A stretch of DNA of 64,000 nucleotides from an uncultured Paraprevotella sp. (GTDB lineage Bacteria > Bacteroidota > Bacteroidia > Bacteroidales > Bacteroidaceae). The notes under the pieces are model-generated. The model ran no database searches and had not been told where the DNA came from. It saw nothing but the letters and a program-made list of their open reading frames with translations. Within the stretch, counting starts at the first letter, position 1. Every line of letters begins with the position of its first letter. Where the stretch lies: positions 276 through 64,275 of the forward strand of contig CAJUGV010000006.1 of the NCBI GenBank assembly GCA_910586505.1, given 5' to 3'. The translations under genes and the position numbers were made by a program. Positions 7,226 to 16,938 of the stretch are shown here, in pieces.

Positions 7226-10200
7226 TCAATCTTTTTTCACTTCCACGGTTATTACCACCCCGTCCAACTCGAAAGTCTCGCCGTTTACAGGTCCGTCCGT
7301 CACATCCAACCGATTGGCCAGCACCTGATTGCAGATGTATTCGCTATATTCTTTCACGGCCTTGTCCGTCTGTTCCGAGCGGGACAATGTCACGGCAATA
7401 CGGTCAGTGATTTCGAAATCTTTCTCCTTGCGCAGATTCTGTATGCGCTTCACGAGTTCACGGGCTATGCCTTCCACCCGGAGAGCCTCGGTCACAGTGA
7501 TATCCAGCGCCACAGTCAGGCTGCCGTCATTGGCCACGGTCCATCCGGGAATATCCTCACTGAAAATTTCGACATCCGCAGCTTCTATACTTACCTGCTC
7601 ACCGGTCTCAAGAGTCACTCCAAGCATTCCTTCACGCTCCAGCACGGCTATCTCTTCCTGCGTAAACCGTTCCACAGCTCCGGCTACACTCTTCATCAGT
7701 TTACCGAACTTCTTACCCATTGTACGGAAATTGCACTTTACCTTCTTCACCAGCATGCCGTCGCCGTCCACAAACTGCAATTCCTTGACATTCACTTCAT
7801 CCAGTATCAGTTGTTTCACAGCCTCAATACTCTCGCGCATGGCAGGATCGCCGGCGGGGATGGAAATACACTGGAGGGGCTGACGCACGATGATATGCTC
7901 CTTTTTGCGCAACGACAACACCATTGAAGTGATCTGCTGTGCCAGCTCCATACGATATTCCAACGCACTGTCCACCAGTTCCTCGCGGCAAACGGGGAAC
8001 GAAGCGAGATGCACACTCTCAGCCTCCGCACGTCCGGTGGCATCGGTAAGATCACGGTAAAGACGGTCTGCATAATAAGGAGCTATAGGCGCCATCAGGC
8101 GCGCCACCGTCTCCAGACAAGTATACAGCGTCTGATAGGCCGACAACTTATCCGTACTCATCGCGCTTCCCCAGAAACGTTTACGGCTCAGGCGTACAAA
8201 CCAGTTGCTCACATTGTCAATCACAAAGTCCTGTATCAGACGGCCGGCCTTGGTCGGTTCGTAGTCATTATAACAAGCTTCTACATTCCGCACCAACGTA
8301 TTGAGTTCCGAAAGAATCCAGCGGTCTATTTCGGGACGCGCATTCATCGGCACATCCGGCTCCTCGTAATGCCATCCGTCCACATTGGCATACATCGTAA
8401 GGAAAGAATAAGTCTGGAAGAGCTTGCCGAAGAAAGTGCGGCTCACCTCCTTCACGCCTTCCTCATCAAATTTCAGATTGTCCCACGGCGAAGAGTTGGT
8501 AATCATATACCAGCGCACGGCATCGGAACCGTATTTCTCTATCGCGCCGAACGGATCCACTCCGTTACCTAAACGCTTGGACATCTTATTTCCGTTTTTG
8601 TCAAGCACCAGTCCGTTGGATATCACGGCCTTGTATGCCACACCGTCGAATACCATGGTAGAGATGGCATGTAACGTAAAGAACCATCCTCGCGTCTGGT
8701 CCACCCCCTCCGCAATGAAGTCGGCCGGATAGACGGTATGACGGTCAAGTTCCTCTTTATGCTCGAACGGATAATGTATCTGCGCATACGGCATGGCCCC
8801 TGAATCAAACCACACGTCGATAAGGTCTGTTTCACGTCTCATAGGTTTGCCTGTGGGGCTCACCAATACCACATCGTCCACAAACGGACGGTGAAGATCT
8901 ATCTTGTCATAGTTCCCGCAACTGTAATCACCGAGAACAAATCCTTTCTCTTTCAGCGGATTCGCAGCCATCAGACCGGCATCTACGGATTTCTCTATCT
9001 CGGCATACATCTCTTCCACCGATCCCAGACAGATTTCCTCTCCGTCCTCCGAACGCCAGATAGGCAACGGTGTGCCCCAGTAGCGACTGCGGCTCAGGTT
9101 CCAGTCGTTCAGATTCTCCAGCCATTTTCCGAAACGCCCCGTTCCGGTAGAAGCCGGTTTCCAGTTGATGGTCTTGTTCAGCTCTATCATGCGCTCCTTC
9201 GCTGCCGTACTGCGGATAAACCAACTATCCAGCGGATAATACAAGATCGGCTTGTCCGTGCGCCAGCAATGCGGATAATTATGCACATGTTTCTCAATCC
9301 TGAACGCCATGCCACGCTGCTTAAGCTCCATGCAAAGCGCCACATCCAACGTCTCGTCCTTATCGGTCTTGGCCGGATCGTAGGCATTCTTCACAAATTT
9401 GCCTTCCCATCGGGCATATTCGTCGGCCTTGACATGATTCTTCACAAACTCCTCGTCCAGTTCGTCCAACAAATAAAACTTTCCGGTAAGATCCACCATC
9501 GGACGCAACTCGCCCTTACGGTTTATCAGATGAAGGGGAGGGATTCCGGCAGCCTTGGCCACCTGCGCGTCATCGGCACCGAAAGTAGGAGCTATATGTA
9601 CGATACCCGTACCGTCTTCCGTGGTCACATAATCACCGGGGATCACACGGAAAGCACCTTCTCCGGGATTTACCCACGGAAAAAGTTGTTCATAAGTCAT
9701 GCCTATCAGATCGGCAGCGGCATATTCGCATACCACCCGGTAGGGAATCACCTTGTCTCCGGACTTATAATCCTCCATCGGCAGGCTCTCGCCTTGCGGA
9801 TTCAGGTAAGCATGCAGACGTTCCTTGGCCAGCACCACCGTCACGGGCTCACCGTTGTACATATTATAGGTACGCACGCACACGTACGTTATTTTCGGAC
9901 CGACGCAAAGTGCCGTATTCGATGACAATGTCCACGGCGTAGTGGTCCATGCCAGAAAACAAGGGGTACCCCACCCTTCCATCTCCGGACGCGGATCGGT
10001 TATTCTGAACTGCGCCGTCACCGTAGTGTCCTTCACGTCACGGTAACAACCCGGCTGGTTCAACTCATGTGAACTGAGTCCCGTCCCGGCCGCCGGAGAA
10101 TAAGGCTGTATCGTATAACCCTTATAGAGCAGGCCTTTGCGATAGAGTTGCTGCAAGAGCCACCACAACGTTTCTATGTATTTGTTATCATAAGTGATAT

Positions 10201-10648
10201 ACGGATGTTCCATATCCACCCAATACCCCATGCGATGGCTCAGGTCGGTCCATTCTTCCGTATACTTCATCACATTGGTACGACACTTACGGTTATATTC
10301 CTCAATGGATATAGTCTTGCCTATGTCTTCCTTCGTAATGCCCAGTTCCTTCTCCACTCCCAGTTCTACAGGTAAGCCGTGAGTGTCCCACCCGGCTTTA
10401 CGGTTCACGAGGAACCCCTTCATAGTCTTAAAGCGGCAGAACGTATCCTTGATGGAACGTGCCAGCACATGATGGATGCCCGGATGACCGTTTGCCGAAG
10501 GAGGACCTTCAAAAAATATAAACGAAGGACAGCCTTCACGTTCTGTCATACTTTTGTGGAAGATGTCGGCGTCATCCCATATTTTCAGCACCTCCCGGTT
10601 CACTTCCGGAAGGTTCAGTTGCGTACGTTCAGCGAATTGGTTTGCCAT
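7226..10648 (-). CDS. ileS: Isoleucyl-tRNA synthetase, eukaryote-like (IleRS2) type with GIHH motif
   Basis: A 1140-residue class I aminoacyl-tRNA synthetase that charges tRNA-Ile in the cytoplasm. The catalytic part shows the KMSKR loop (NGNKMSKRLGNG), the editing CP1 domain, and the anticodon-binding C-terminal region. The HIGH signature is altered: in SANGHPGIHHVLAR the aligned residues are G57-I58-H59-H60, so first and third positions are swapped (GXHH instead of HXGH). The length and N-terminal style (GWDTHGLPVELGVEKELGI) fit the IleRS2 type, which resists mupirocin. An upstream TTG in frame (10672) lies at the predicted transcription start, so the ATG at 10648 is used. It is the first gene of a five-gene operon. 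Confidence 0.96.
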   Translation of the reverse strand: MANQFAERTQLNLPEVNREVLKIWDDADIFHKSMTEREGCPSFIFFEGPPSANGHPGIHHVLARSIKDTFCRFKTMKGFLVNRKAGWDTHGLPVELGVEKELGITKEDIGKTISIEEYNRKCRTNVMKYTEEWTDLSHRMGYWVDMEHPYITYDNKYIETLWWLLQQLYRKGLLYKGYTIQPYSPAAGTGLSSHELNQPGCYRDVKDTTVTAQFRITDPRPEMEGWGTPCFLAWTTTPWTLSSNTALCVGPKITYVCVRTYNMYNGEPVTVVLAKERLHAYLNPQGESLPMEDYKSGDKVIPYRVVCEYAAADLIGMTYEQLFPWVNPGEGAFRVIPGDYVTTEDGTGIVHIAPTFGADDAQVAKAAGIPPLHLINRKGELRPMVDLTGKFYLLDELDEEFVKNHVKADEYARWEGKFVKNAYDPAKTDKDETLDVALCMELKQRGMAFRIEKHVHNYPHCWRTDKPILYYPLDSWFIRSTAAKERMIELNKTINWKPASTGTGRFGKWLENLNDWNLSRSRYWGTPLPIWRSEDGEEICLGSVEEMYAEIEKSVDAGLMAANPLKEKGFVLGDYSCGNYDKIDLHRPFVDDVVLVSPTGKPMRRETDLIDVWFDSGAMPYAQIHYPFEHKEELDRHTVYPADFIAEGVDQTRGWFFTLHAISTMVFDGVAYKAVISNGLVLDKNGNKMSKRLGNGVDPFGAIEKYGSDAVRWYMITNSSPWDNLKFDEEGVKEVSRTFFGKLFQTYSFLTMYANVDGWHYEEPDVPMNARPEIDRWILSELNTLVRNVEACYNDYEPTKAGRLIQDFVIDNVSNWFVRLSRKRFWGSAMSTDKLSAYQTLYTCLETVARLMAPIAPYYADRLYRDLTDATGRAEAESVHLASFPVCREELVDSALEYRMELAQQITSMVLSLRKKEHIIVRQPLQCISIPAGDPAMRESIEAVKQLILDEVNVKELQFVDGDGMLVKKVKCNFRTMGKKFGKLMKSVAGAVERFTQEEIAVLEREGMLGVTLETGEQVSIEAADVEIFSEDIPGWTVANDGSLTVALDITVTEALRVEGIARELVKRIQNLRKEKDFEITDRIAVTLSRSEQTDKAVKEYSEYICNQVLANRLDVTDGPVNGETFELDGVVITVEVKKD

Positions 10649-10686
10649 ATATCGTATTTTATTTTCGTGCAAGATTAAAATTTTGG

Positions 10687-10694
10687 CAAAAATA
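10687..10694 (-). promoter_or_regulatory. -7 box for the ileS operon
   Basis: The minus strand reads TATTTTTG, matching TAnnTTTG. It gives a leader of about 32 nt to the ATG at 10648. No clear -33 box was seen. Confidence 0.5.
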
Positions 10695-10777
10695 CGATTT
10701 CTTTTTCACAAGAAGAAGTTTTTAGACAAAAAACTCTCCATGACAGTCTGATAACCTGAGTCGTCATCCCATTCACA

Positions 10778-10811
10778 CAAAGCGGGGAAGACGTTACCGC
10801 CTTCCCCGCTT
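10778..10811 (-). terminator. Terminator after the 1215-residue protein gene
   Basis: An 11-bp perfect inverted repeat (10780-10790 AAGCGGGGAAG with 10801-10811 CTTCCCCGCTT) encloses a 10-base loop. It lies 27 bases after the stop at 10839. On the minus strand the stem is followed by only a short T run (TTTGTGTG), so it may be a weak terminator or depend on other factors. Confidence 0.6.
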
Positions 10812-10838
10812 TCATTGTCTTAAATATATGTCCGATAG

Positions 10839-13800
10839 TTATTCTACCATGACCTTACGCACATTCTTCGATCCGTCGGCCTTGACATCCTCACGGATAT
10901 AAATGCCCTTCTGAACCGGAGTTGAGATACGCATACCGCTGATAGTGTACCAGTTGGTAGCTACCACCTCTTCTGCCTTATTCAGAGTTTCGTCCACGCT
11001 GTTCGGATCGAATCCGTCCGGCATGTTGGCTTCGCCGTCACCCATGTAGTACAAACGGAAGTCGTCGAAGATCATCCAGTCGTTCGCGATGTGCTTGTCT
11101 TTCTGCACACCGATTTCAACTCCTGCAGCAGGATCGCTTACTTCAAAGAACAATTCAGCTTCATACTTACCCTTTTCGAAAGCGATGCGCGCACCCCTCA
11201 TATTGTTCAGCAAACACTTGTAGAGCAAGTCCGTGCGATCGGGGAAGAGGCTGTCGGCCAATACGATGTCACCGGAGTCTTCCTTACGTGCAGACAATCC
11301 ATCGAAGATGGAACGGAGGTCGGCTTTCCACATCTTGTCTCCTACAGTAGCGTATGCAAAGGCATACAATGAATCCACACCGTTGTCGCGACGTGAGATG
11401 GCAGCCGGAACAGCATCACCCGCACGGTAGAATCCCTTGAAGGTCATACGGTAGTAACCTTTCTTCAAAGAATAAAGCGTCTGGTGGATGTTACATGAGT
11501 TGGCATTGTAGAACTCATAAACCAATTCATTGGCGCTAGTGTTTCCGCCATCTTTCGTAATAACCCATCCACTGGCGCTTGATACGTCCGCACCCAAATC
11601 ATTCTTCACAGAGAAGCTCGGGTTTGCAATCATGCCGGTCACCTCTACAGGAGATTCTTTCGACGCACCGTCAAAGTTGATAGCGGAAGCAATCATGTCG
11701 GCATAGTCCTGAGCCAGTTTAAGCTTGTCGGCCTCTACTTCCTCAAGTGTCTTGAATGCATCCATATCCACCTTGTCAAGCACATTCATCACGTCGTCAG
11801 CCAGAACGGCATACTCTTCAGTCGCCATATAGTCATCATAGCTACCTTCGCCGCCGTCATTCAGTTTCCTGTCATGATCCTCTGCGATGGCAACCAGTTC
11901 CGCAACGGCAGAAATAGCCTTGTGCGAACCTTCGATAGCCTCGTTCAACGCAGCTATATTGGTTTTACTGATCTCTACGGTCAGTTCACCTTCCAAAGCA
12001 GCGGTAGCATCGGCAATAGCCTTGTTCAGATTTTCCTTGGCTTCTTCCGTTGACAAGTCTGTCTTGGCAAGCTCAGCCTGTGCGCTCTCAATCAATGCCT
12101 GAATAGGAGTTACCAGACCCGAACCGTCATTCGCACCCAAATAAGAGATCTTGAAGTTGTCGAAAGCAGTCCAATATCCGCTTTCTCCGCTGGCCTGCGG
12201 CATCTTCACTCCGAAACGAAGATCTGCACCTTCTTCCACATAGCAGACCATGTCTACCGCGAAATCGCCGTCTGCGAATGCAGCAGCTGCACCACTGAGA
12301 TTGTTAAGAGTATACTTGCCGTTGCGTTCTTCGTCAAATTCCAGCGTCAGCAATACGTCTTGTTCCGTCTTGGCCGTTTCGTACACGTATTCATATACAT
12401 GAGGCAATTTCACCATCGCATCGTTACCGTAGAGGTAAGCCAACACGGTATTGTCGCCGTTAGCTTCACCCGTATTCCATGATGTCATGCAATCCGCATT
12501 AACGGTCGGACGATAGAATCCGTTCATCGAGATCTTATAAGAACCGGCAGGCAGACCTTTCAGCGTCTGGTATACATCCAACTGTTTCTGATAAACCTCG
12601 CCCACACCAGAGCCGATGACCGGTCCACCGTTCCATCCCGTGCTTCCTTCATCAAAGTTCGGGTTGGTAATCAGTGAAGTCACATCGTCAATGTCACCGC
12701 CACGGATACCCTCGGCAATACATTCGGCCAACTTAGCCTGTGCACGGGGCTGGAGGCTGTCCACATCCGCATAATTATATTCCAAATCGGCTACTTCCGT
12801 CTCGATAGCTCCGAGATATTCTTCATAAGCCGCCATACAAGGCAGTCCGGCATAAGAAGCGTCGTCATAGCTTGCCCACAGATTCTGTACCATATCAGGT
12901 AATCTCCTGTAAGCTGCCACGTCAAGTGCCAGGGTATCCATACGTGAGCTTACTGAAAGCACCATACTCTGCAGTTCCGCGTCTGTCAAAGATGCATTGG
13001 CCGCAGCTTCCTTAGCGGCAGCGATGGTCTCCTCATACTTGGCCTTGCCCGCATTGCTGTACAATTCGTTGTTAGCCGAATATTCAGCTACCTTGTCCTC
13101 GGCCTCCTTGATGGTAGACTCCAGGAAGGTGTGCATATTCTCCGCTCCGGCAGTTCCGAGATATTCGAGTTTGAAATCTGCCAGCGCATACCAGTTGAAG
13201 TTACAGTTCTCCACACGCATTCCCACTTCTGCAGTTCCGCCGAGGACGGAAAATTCGGTAGAGTTTTTAATAAACAGACCGCCCTGTGCTCTTGTCACTT
13301 CCTTTCTCTGTTCCTTGCCGAGACCTGTTGCCACGATATAGGCACCCTTAGGATTCTCGCCTTCGGGCACTCCGCTGATGCATACCAAAGCCGTCAGACG
13401 GAACTTACCGTCGGGCAGACCTGTCAGAGTCTGGGTGATAGAACTGTTGTTGGAAGGATTGGTAGCTGTCCAGCGCTCTGCAAAAGTAGGTTTAACCACC
13501 CCGTTTTCATCCTGCAGGTCGGAACGGCCATGTTGCACGACAAGGTTGTCACCGCCCGACATCTGAGACTGACGCCAGAAGTTCCATCCGCTTGTTCCAT
13601 CGGCAAAAGCGGGATTCTTCATCTGCAAGGTCAGGTCGACGGGATTCTCTTCCGTAGCCGAGCTATACTTGAACTGCAAAACCTTATGAAGCAGGTTATC
13701 CGTAGCTTCGATCACCTCTTCCTGTGTAGCAGACGGATTGTTGTAAAGCGCTTCTTCTGCAGCATAATCGGTATATCCTGAAGCCACAGCCTCTTCGAGC

Positions 13801-14486
13801 GCGGTTTTCAGACTTTTCTTGGCCTGGAATGCGTCATATACATCAGGTTCTACAAACTTCCAGTCGAAACCGGCCTCTGCATTTTCAAGCATGTCACAGT
13901 CCAAAATAGGGTTCACTCCGGTCTCACCGGCAGAAACACCCCACATCGTTCCGGCAGCAAAGTCCGTTCCTACGCCATATTTCGGGTCGGAATCTACGAT
14001 TTTAATACGATAAGTACCGCCTTCCTGAGGCATGATTTTCCAAAGGATATGCCCCTGCTTGTTGTGGTCGCAGGCCATAATGATCGTACCGTTATCCTGT
14101 GTATTGAGGAAAAGTTCATGGAAACCGCCGTTGGACTTGGCATCCTTCATGGTGAAACGCCAGCCCAGCCCTGCGTGGTATTCGGCATCGGTAGTCTCAC
14201 GATAAGCCAATTCGGTATCTTCGCCCCATGACAGAGTCACTTTTTGTCCTTTATCCTTGACTTCCAATTCCGTACCCCAGTTGTTTCTGAAATTACCGTC
14301 GGACAGGAACTTGCCGGTCGCCACGTGATATACATAATATATGCCTCCGCCTGTAACGGGATCTTCCGTCAGATTCGGAGCCACGAACGTCAACTGGGGA
14401 TCGTTCCATTCTGTGGCCGCCCACAGAGGCATTGATGATGAGGTAGCACTACAAAGCGCGATAACTGCGAATAGATTGTTTTTCAT
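10839..14486 (-). CDS. Large secreted modular protein with three beta-rich repeats
   Basis: A 1215-residue protein with a signal peptide (cleavage probably after PLWAA). I see three copies of one unit at about 288-444, 605-784 and 951-1150: each starts xxNPxF, has GW soon after, then QTLxxLxxGxYR, and ends DxFxLxYxG. This resembles jelly-roll carbohydrate-binding folds. Ala/Glu-rich helical FIVAR-like spacers lie between them (~450-600 and ~790-945). Residues 30-210 form another beta-rich domain rich in Trp and Gly. The end (NWYTISGMRIS...GIYIRED...VRKVMVE) is like the C-terminal beta tail common in Bacteroides and Prevotella secreted proteins. No catalytic domain is evident. Role unknown; glycan or surface binding is an inference. 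Confidence 0.82.
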   Translation of the reverse strand: MKNNLFAVIALCSATSSSMPLWAATEWNDPQLTFVAPNLTEDPVTGGGIYYVYHVATGKFLSDGNFRNNWGTELEVKDKGQKVTLSWGEDTELAYRETTDAEYHAGLGWRFTMKDAKSNGGFHELFLNTQDNGTIIMACDHNKQGHILWKIMPQEGGTYRIKIVDSDPKYGVGTDFAAGTMWGVSAGETGVNPILDCDMLENAEAGFDWKFVEPDVYDAFQAKKSLKTALEEAVASGYTDYAAEEALYNNPSATQEEVIEATDNLLHKVLQFKYSSATEENPVDLTLQMKNPAFADGTSGWNFWRQSQMSGGDNLVVQHGRSDLQDENGVVKPTFAERWTATNPSNNSSITQTLTGLPDGKFRLTALVCISGVPEGENPKGAYIVATGLGKEQRKEVTRAQGGLFIKNSTEFSVLGGTAEVGMRVENCNFNWYALADFKLEYLGTAGAENMHTFLESTIKEAEDKVAEYSANNELYSNAGKAKYEETIAAAKEAAANASLTDAELQSMVLSVSSRMDTLALDVAAYRRLPDMVQNLWASYDDASYAGLPCMAAYEEYLGAIETEVADLEYNYADVDSLQPRAQAKLAECIAEGIRGGDIDDVTSLITNPNFDEGSTGWNGGPVIGSGVGEVYQKQLDVYQTLKGLPAGSYKISMNGFYRPTVNADCMTSWNTGEANGDNTVLAYLYGNDAMVKLPHVYEYVYETAKTEQDVLLTLEFDEERNGKYTLNNLSGAAAAFADGDFAVDMVCYVEEGADLRFGVKMPQASGESGYWTAFDNFKISYLGANDGSGLVTPIQALIESAQAELAKTDLSTEEAKENLNKAIADATAALEGELTVEISKTNIAALNEAIEGSHKAISAVAELVAIAEDHDRKLNDGGEGSYDDYMATEEYAVLADDVMNVLDKVDMDAFKTLEEVEADKLKLAQDYADMIASAINFDGASKESPVEVTGMIANPSFSVKNDLGADVSSASGWVITKDGGNTSANELVYEFYNANSCNIHQTLYSLKKGYYRMTFKGFYRAGDAVPAAISRRDNGVDSLYAFAYATVGDKMWKADLRSIFDGLSARKEDSGDIVLADSLFPDRTDLLYKCLLNNMRGARIAFEKGKYEAELFFEVSDPAAGVEIGVQKDKHIANDWMIFDDFRLYYMGDGEANMPDGFDPNSVDETLNKAEEVVATNWYTISGMRISTPVQKGIYIREDVKADGSKNVRKVMVE

Positions 14487-14538
14487 CTTCGAGAAATTAA
14501 GTTAATTAATAATGAACAATAAATGTTTGTTTCGGGCG

Positions 14539-14546
14539 TAAAGATA
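14539..14546 (-). promoter_or_regulatory. Possible -7 box for the modular secreted protein
   Basis: The minus strand reads TATCTTTA, one base off TAnnTTTG. It would give a leader of about 45 nt. The presence of a strong terminator upstream means that this gene needs a promoter of its own. Confidence 0.35.
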
Positions 14547-14678
14547 CAATAAGTGCCCGACATAAAAGTATATCGTGCAGGAGAAAAAAGTTATCATTAA
14601 CTGTTTTTAACACACCCAAAGGCAATATCTTCAGACTAACGGAAATCATAGCCCCAACTTGCCGGCCGCTTGTCTCGA

Positions 14679-14706
14679 AAATTTACTGCGCTTCATTTTT
14701 TATTTT
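14679..14706 (+). repeat. Dispersed 28-bp repeat, copy 1
   Basis: A 28-base sequence beginning AAATTTACTGCGCTTC and ending in a T/A-rich run is found here and, exactly inverted, at 35474-35501. Downstream of this copy the motif ATTTTTTATTTTC is repeated at 14717-14730, and the block closes with another ACTGCGC near 14752. Both copies lie in intergenic DNA. Confidence 0.75.
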
Positions 14707-14822
14707 CGTCCTCATGATTTTTTATTTTCATGCCCATCATTTTTTTTCGCACTGCGCACAAAAATTTCTTCACAAACCATCCGCCCCTCTCCGCAGCGCG
14801 CAGCTCATCTTTTTATGATACG

Positions 14823-14863
14823 AAAAAGAGGGAGAACGTATCCCGAAGACACATCCTCCCTCT
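14823..14863 (-). terminator. Terminator of the FAS1/SusCD operon
   Basis: On the minus strand an 8-bp stem AGAGGGAG/CTCCCTCT carries an inner 5-bp hairpin with a TTCG loop and is followed by TTTTT. It lies 20 bases after the stop of SusD-2 and is the strongest intrinsic terminator of this block. Confidence 0.8.
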
Positions 14864-14882
14864 CTATAGACCAATGATACTG

Positions 14883-16925
14883 TCACTTCATGCCGATGCC
14901 CTGACGCCAGCTCAGGTACCAGTTGTTTTCATCCCTAAGCTTACTGTACATCACGCCGTCTACGTTGTCGCGCCCTCCTCTACGGCTGACAGGAACGGCT
15001 ACATAATCTGCATTGCGATAACGCTTGGCAAAACGGATCAGGTCATAGAAGCGTTTGCCGTCATAACAGCATTCCAGCGCCATTTCATTGAGAATCATAC
15101 TGTCTACACGGCATTTTTCCGCATCCAAATTCATAGCGCTCCATTCGCGCATAGCATCAAGGCGTCCGAAACGGATGGCGGCAGCCTCAAGCAACTCCTC
15201 CGTGGGATAAAGCAATTCGCCATCCTCGTCCGTCTCATCCTTCAATGAAGTACGATACTCATCCACATATTTCTTCTCCAGATCGCGATATGCCACCACT
15301 GCGGTGTCAGCCATCGGATAAGCATAATCGGGGTCATATTCCGGATAGCCGCATCCGCGCGCATGGATACCCATCGTATTACCCTTGTCGGCGTTATCCG
15401 TCCCGCTCACATACTGCAGGTATCCGGGACGCACCTTGTAATAAGAAAGACGGTTGGCAGACGTATTCAAATCATTGAGCAGAAAATTCACATCGCTCTC
15501 GTCCTTACAGTACGGTATTATGCTGTCTTCCATAATGTCCAGATCCAAACCTGTGGCCAATACGGCGTATGCCGCACGCGGGAAGCCGGCACCGTTCATG
15601 GCCTCTGCAAAGCGGAGCCATATATCCATCTGGCGGTACACGGCAATGTTACGGCTGTCCTGACGATACATAAGCTGCTTCAACATCGTACCGGCCTGTC
15701 CGCCGACAGAAGTATTGACAGTTTCCGAATAGCACCATCCACCGAAACGCAAGTCACCATTGGTGCCACGCTCTCCACTATTATTCGGAACACTGACTTC
15801 CACATGCTCCCCAGGGTTATCTTTTGTCGTAGTCAGAAAATAATAGGACTGCTCTTCGCAAATTTCCCTCATATGCGCGGAAGGCACGACAGACACGGGC
15901 CTAGAAGCATTATCCCCAGCGATATTTTCCGAATTTATATTGCTATACAACGTACGCACCTCGGAGAAATAACCTTGCGCTGCAGCCGAATCCATCGGAA
16001 TAATAGTGACATTCCTCACATACAAAGGGGAGGAGCCAGTACGCGTAGTAGGCAAATTGGAAAAGAAAGTATTTCCCACAGAAGTCGTGTAGAGCTCCCA
16101 GTAGGCACGATCGTACGGATCCACTACATAACGTGACTTATCGCCGTCGCGCGTATCGGCAATCCAGTTGAAATAACACTTGGCAGCCTCGCGGTAGTAG
16201 CTCCGGTTACCGGTCAGCGACGCTTTCCAAAGATAAAGGTCACCCAACACGACATAGACCGGAAAGGCGCACTGCGACATGTTGATGGAACCCACTACAT
16301 TGAGCTGGGGAAAGCGCGTCATCACATAAGGAGTCAGATCCTCGATAAAATAATCGCAGATGGCTTCCAGATCCCAGCGGTCACCGAGTTCTGTCCCAAC
16401 AAGAGCTGCATCCTGCTCGGTCAGAATCGGCTGGTCGTAGAACGGCACCTTGCCGTAGTTCAGCACGAGCTGCAGGTAAGTCCATGCACGGATGGCACGC
16501 ACCTGAGCGATCTCCTCTGCAAATATACTCTGTCCCGACACATCTTTCAGATTCTCGTCGGCATTTGCGATGTAGTAATTGCAGTTGTTGATGATGGCAT
16601 AATAGTCACGCGGATTGTTATAACGGTTTTCGTCGCTTACCTCAAAGCTAGCCAACTCCAACAGATCGGAATGCGCCGCGGAAGTCAGGCTCACCAGATC
16701 GCCGCGCACCTCCCCGAGAAGGTTGGTGCGGTCGCCGATGGCTGCCAACTGGTAAATGATTCCCACCAAAGATGTGGCCTTGTCGGCCTGCGAATTGAGA
16801 TGGCCGTTGCCGTCGTCGTAAATCACATACTTCGAGTCCGGTTCAAGCATATCCTCGCAACTGCCGAACAGACCGATACAAGCCATGCCGGCAAGAAGTG
16901 TGCATATATATGATTTCAGTTTCAT
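14883..16925 (-). CDS. SusD/RagB-family nutrient-binding lipoprotein (SusD-2)
   Basis: A 680-residue surface lipoprotein that would cap the SusC-2 porin and bind its ligand. The signal peptide ends in GLFGSC, followed by acidic residues (CEDMLEPDS). The SusD start (SLVGIIYQLAAIGDRTNLLGEVRGD), the helical TPR-like core (AQVRAIRAWTYLQLVLNYGKVPFYDQP) and the family C-terminal stretch (RLDAMREWSAMNLDAEKCRVDSMILNEMALECCYDGKRFYDLIRFAKR, 620-660) are present. It is somewhat longer than classic SusD (~550). The stop-start gap to SusC-2 is 13 bases, so the pair is co-transcribed. The ligand cannot be predicted. Confidence 0.93.
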   Translation of the reverse strand: MKLKSYICTLLAGMACIGLFGSCEDMLEPDSKYVIYDDGNGHLNSQADKATSLVGIIYQLAAIGDRTNLLGEVRGDLVSLTSAAHSDLLELASFEVSDENRYNNPRDYYAIINNCNYYIANADENLKDVSGQSIFAEEIAQVRAIRAWTYLQLVLNYGKVPFYDQPILTEQDAALVGTELGDRWDLEAICDYFIEDLTPYVMTRFPQLNVVGSINMSQCAFPVYVVLGDLYLWKASLTGNRSYYREAAKCYFNWIADTRDGDKSRYVVDPYDRAYWELYTTSVGNTFFSNLPTTRTGSSPLYVRNVTIIPMDSAAAQGYFSEVRTLYSNINSENIAGDNASRPVSVVPSAHMREICEEQSYYFLTTTKDNPGEHVEVSVPNNSGERGTNGDLRFGGWCYSETVNTSVGGQAGTMLKQLMYRQDSRNIAVYRQMDIWLRFAEAMNGAGFPRAAYAVLATGLDLDIMEDSIIPYCKDESDVNFLLNDLNTSANRLSYYKVRPGYLQYVSGTDNADKGNTMGIHARGCGYPEYDPDYAYPMADTAVVAYRDLEKKYVDEYRTSLKDETDEDGELLYPTEELLEAAAIRFGRLDAMREWSAMNLDAEKCRVDSMILNEMALECCYDGKRFYDLIRFAKRYRNADYVAVPVSRRGGRDNVDGVMYSKLRDENNWYLSWRQGIGMK

Positions 16926-16938
16926 TGTGTGTCTTGTT

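Larger units (their letters stand above)
14487..14882. other. Non-coding interval between the SusCD/FAS1 operon and the modular secreted protein
   Basis: This 396-base stretch holds a weak promoter candidate (14539-14546), a T-rich repeat cluster (14679-14760) with direct copies of CATxATTTTTTATTTTC, and the terminator of the upstream operon (14823-14863). No credible coding frame was found. Confidence 0.7.

Noticed and set aside
8891..9925. Plus-strand open frame of 344 codons opposite ileS
   Set aside because: The translation has no domain features and lies inside ileS; it follows from the codon bias of the true gene.
14679..14760. CRISPR-like array from the spaced T-rich units
   Set aside because: The units are short, diverged and not evenly spaced, and no cas genes are in the window.
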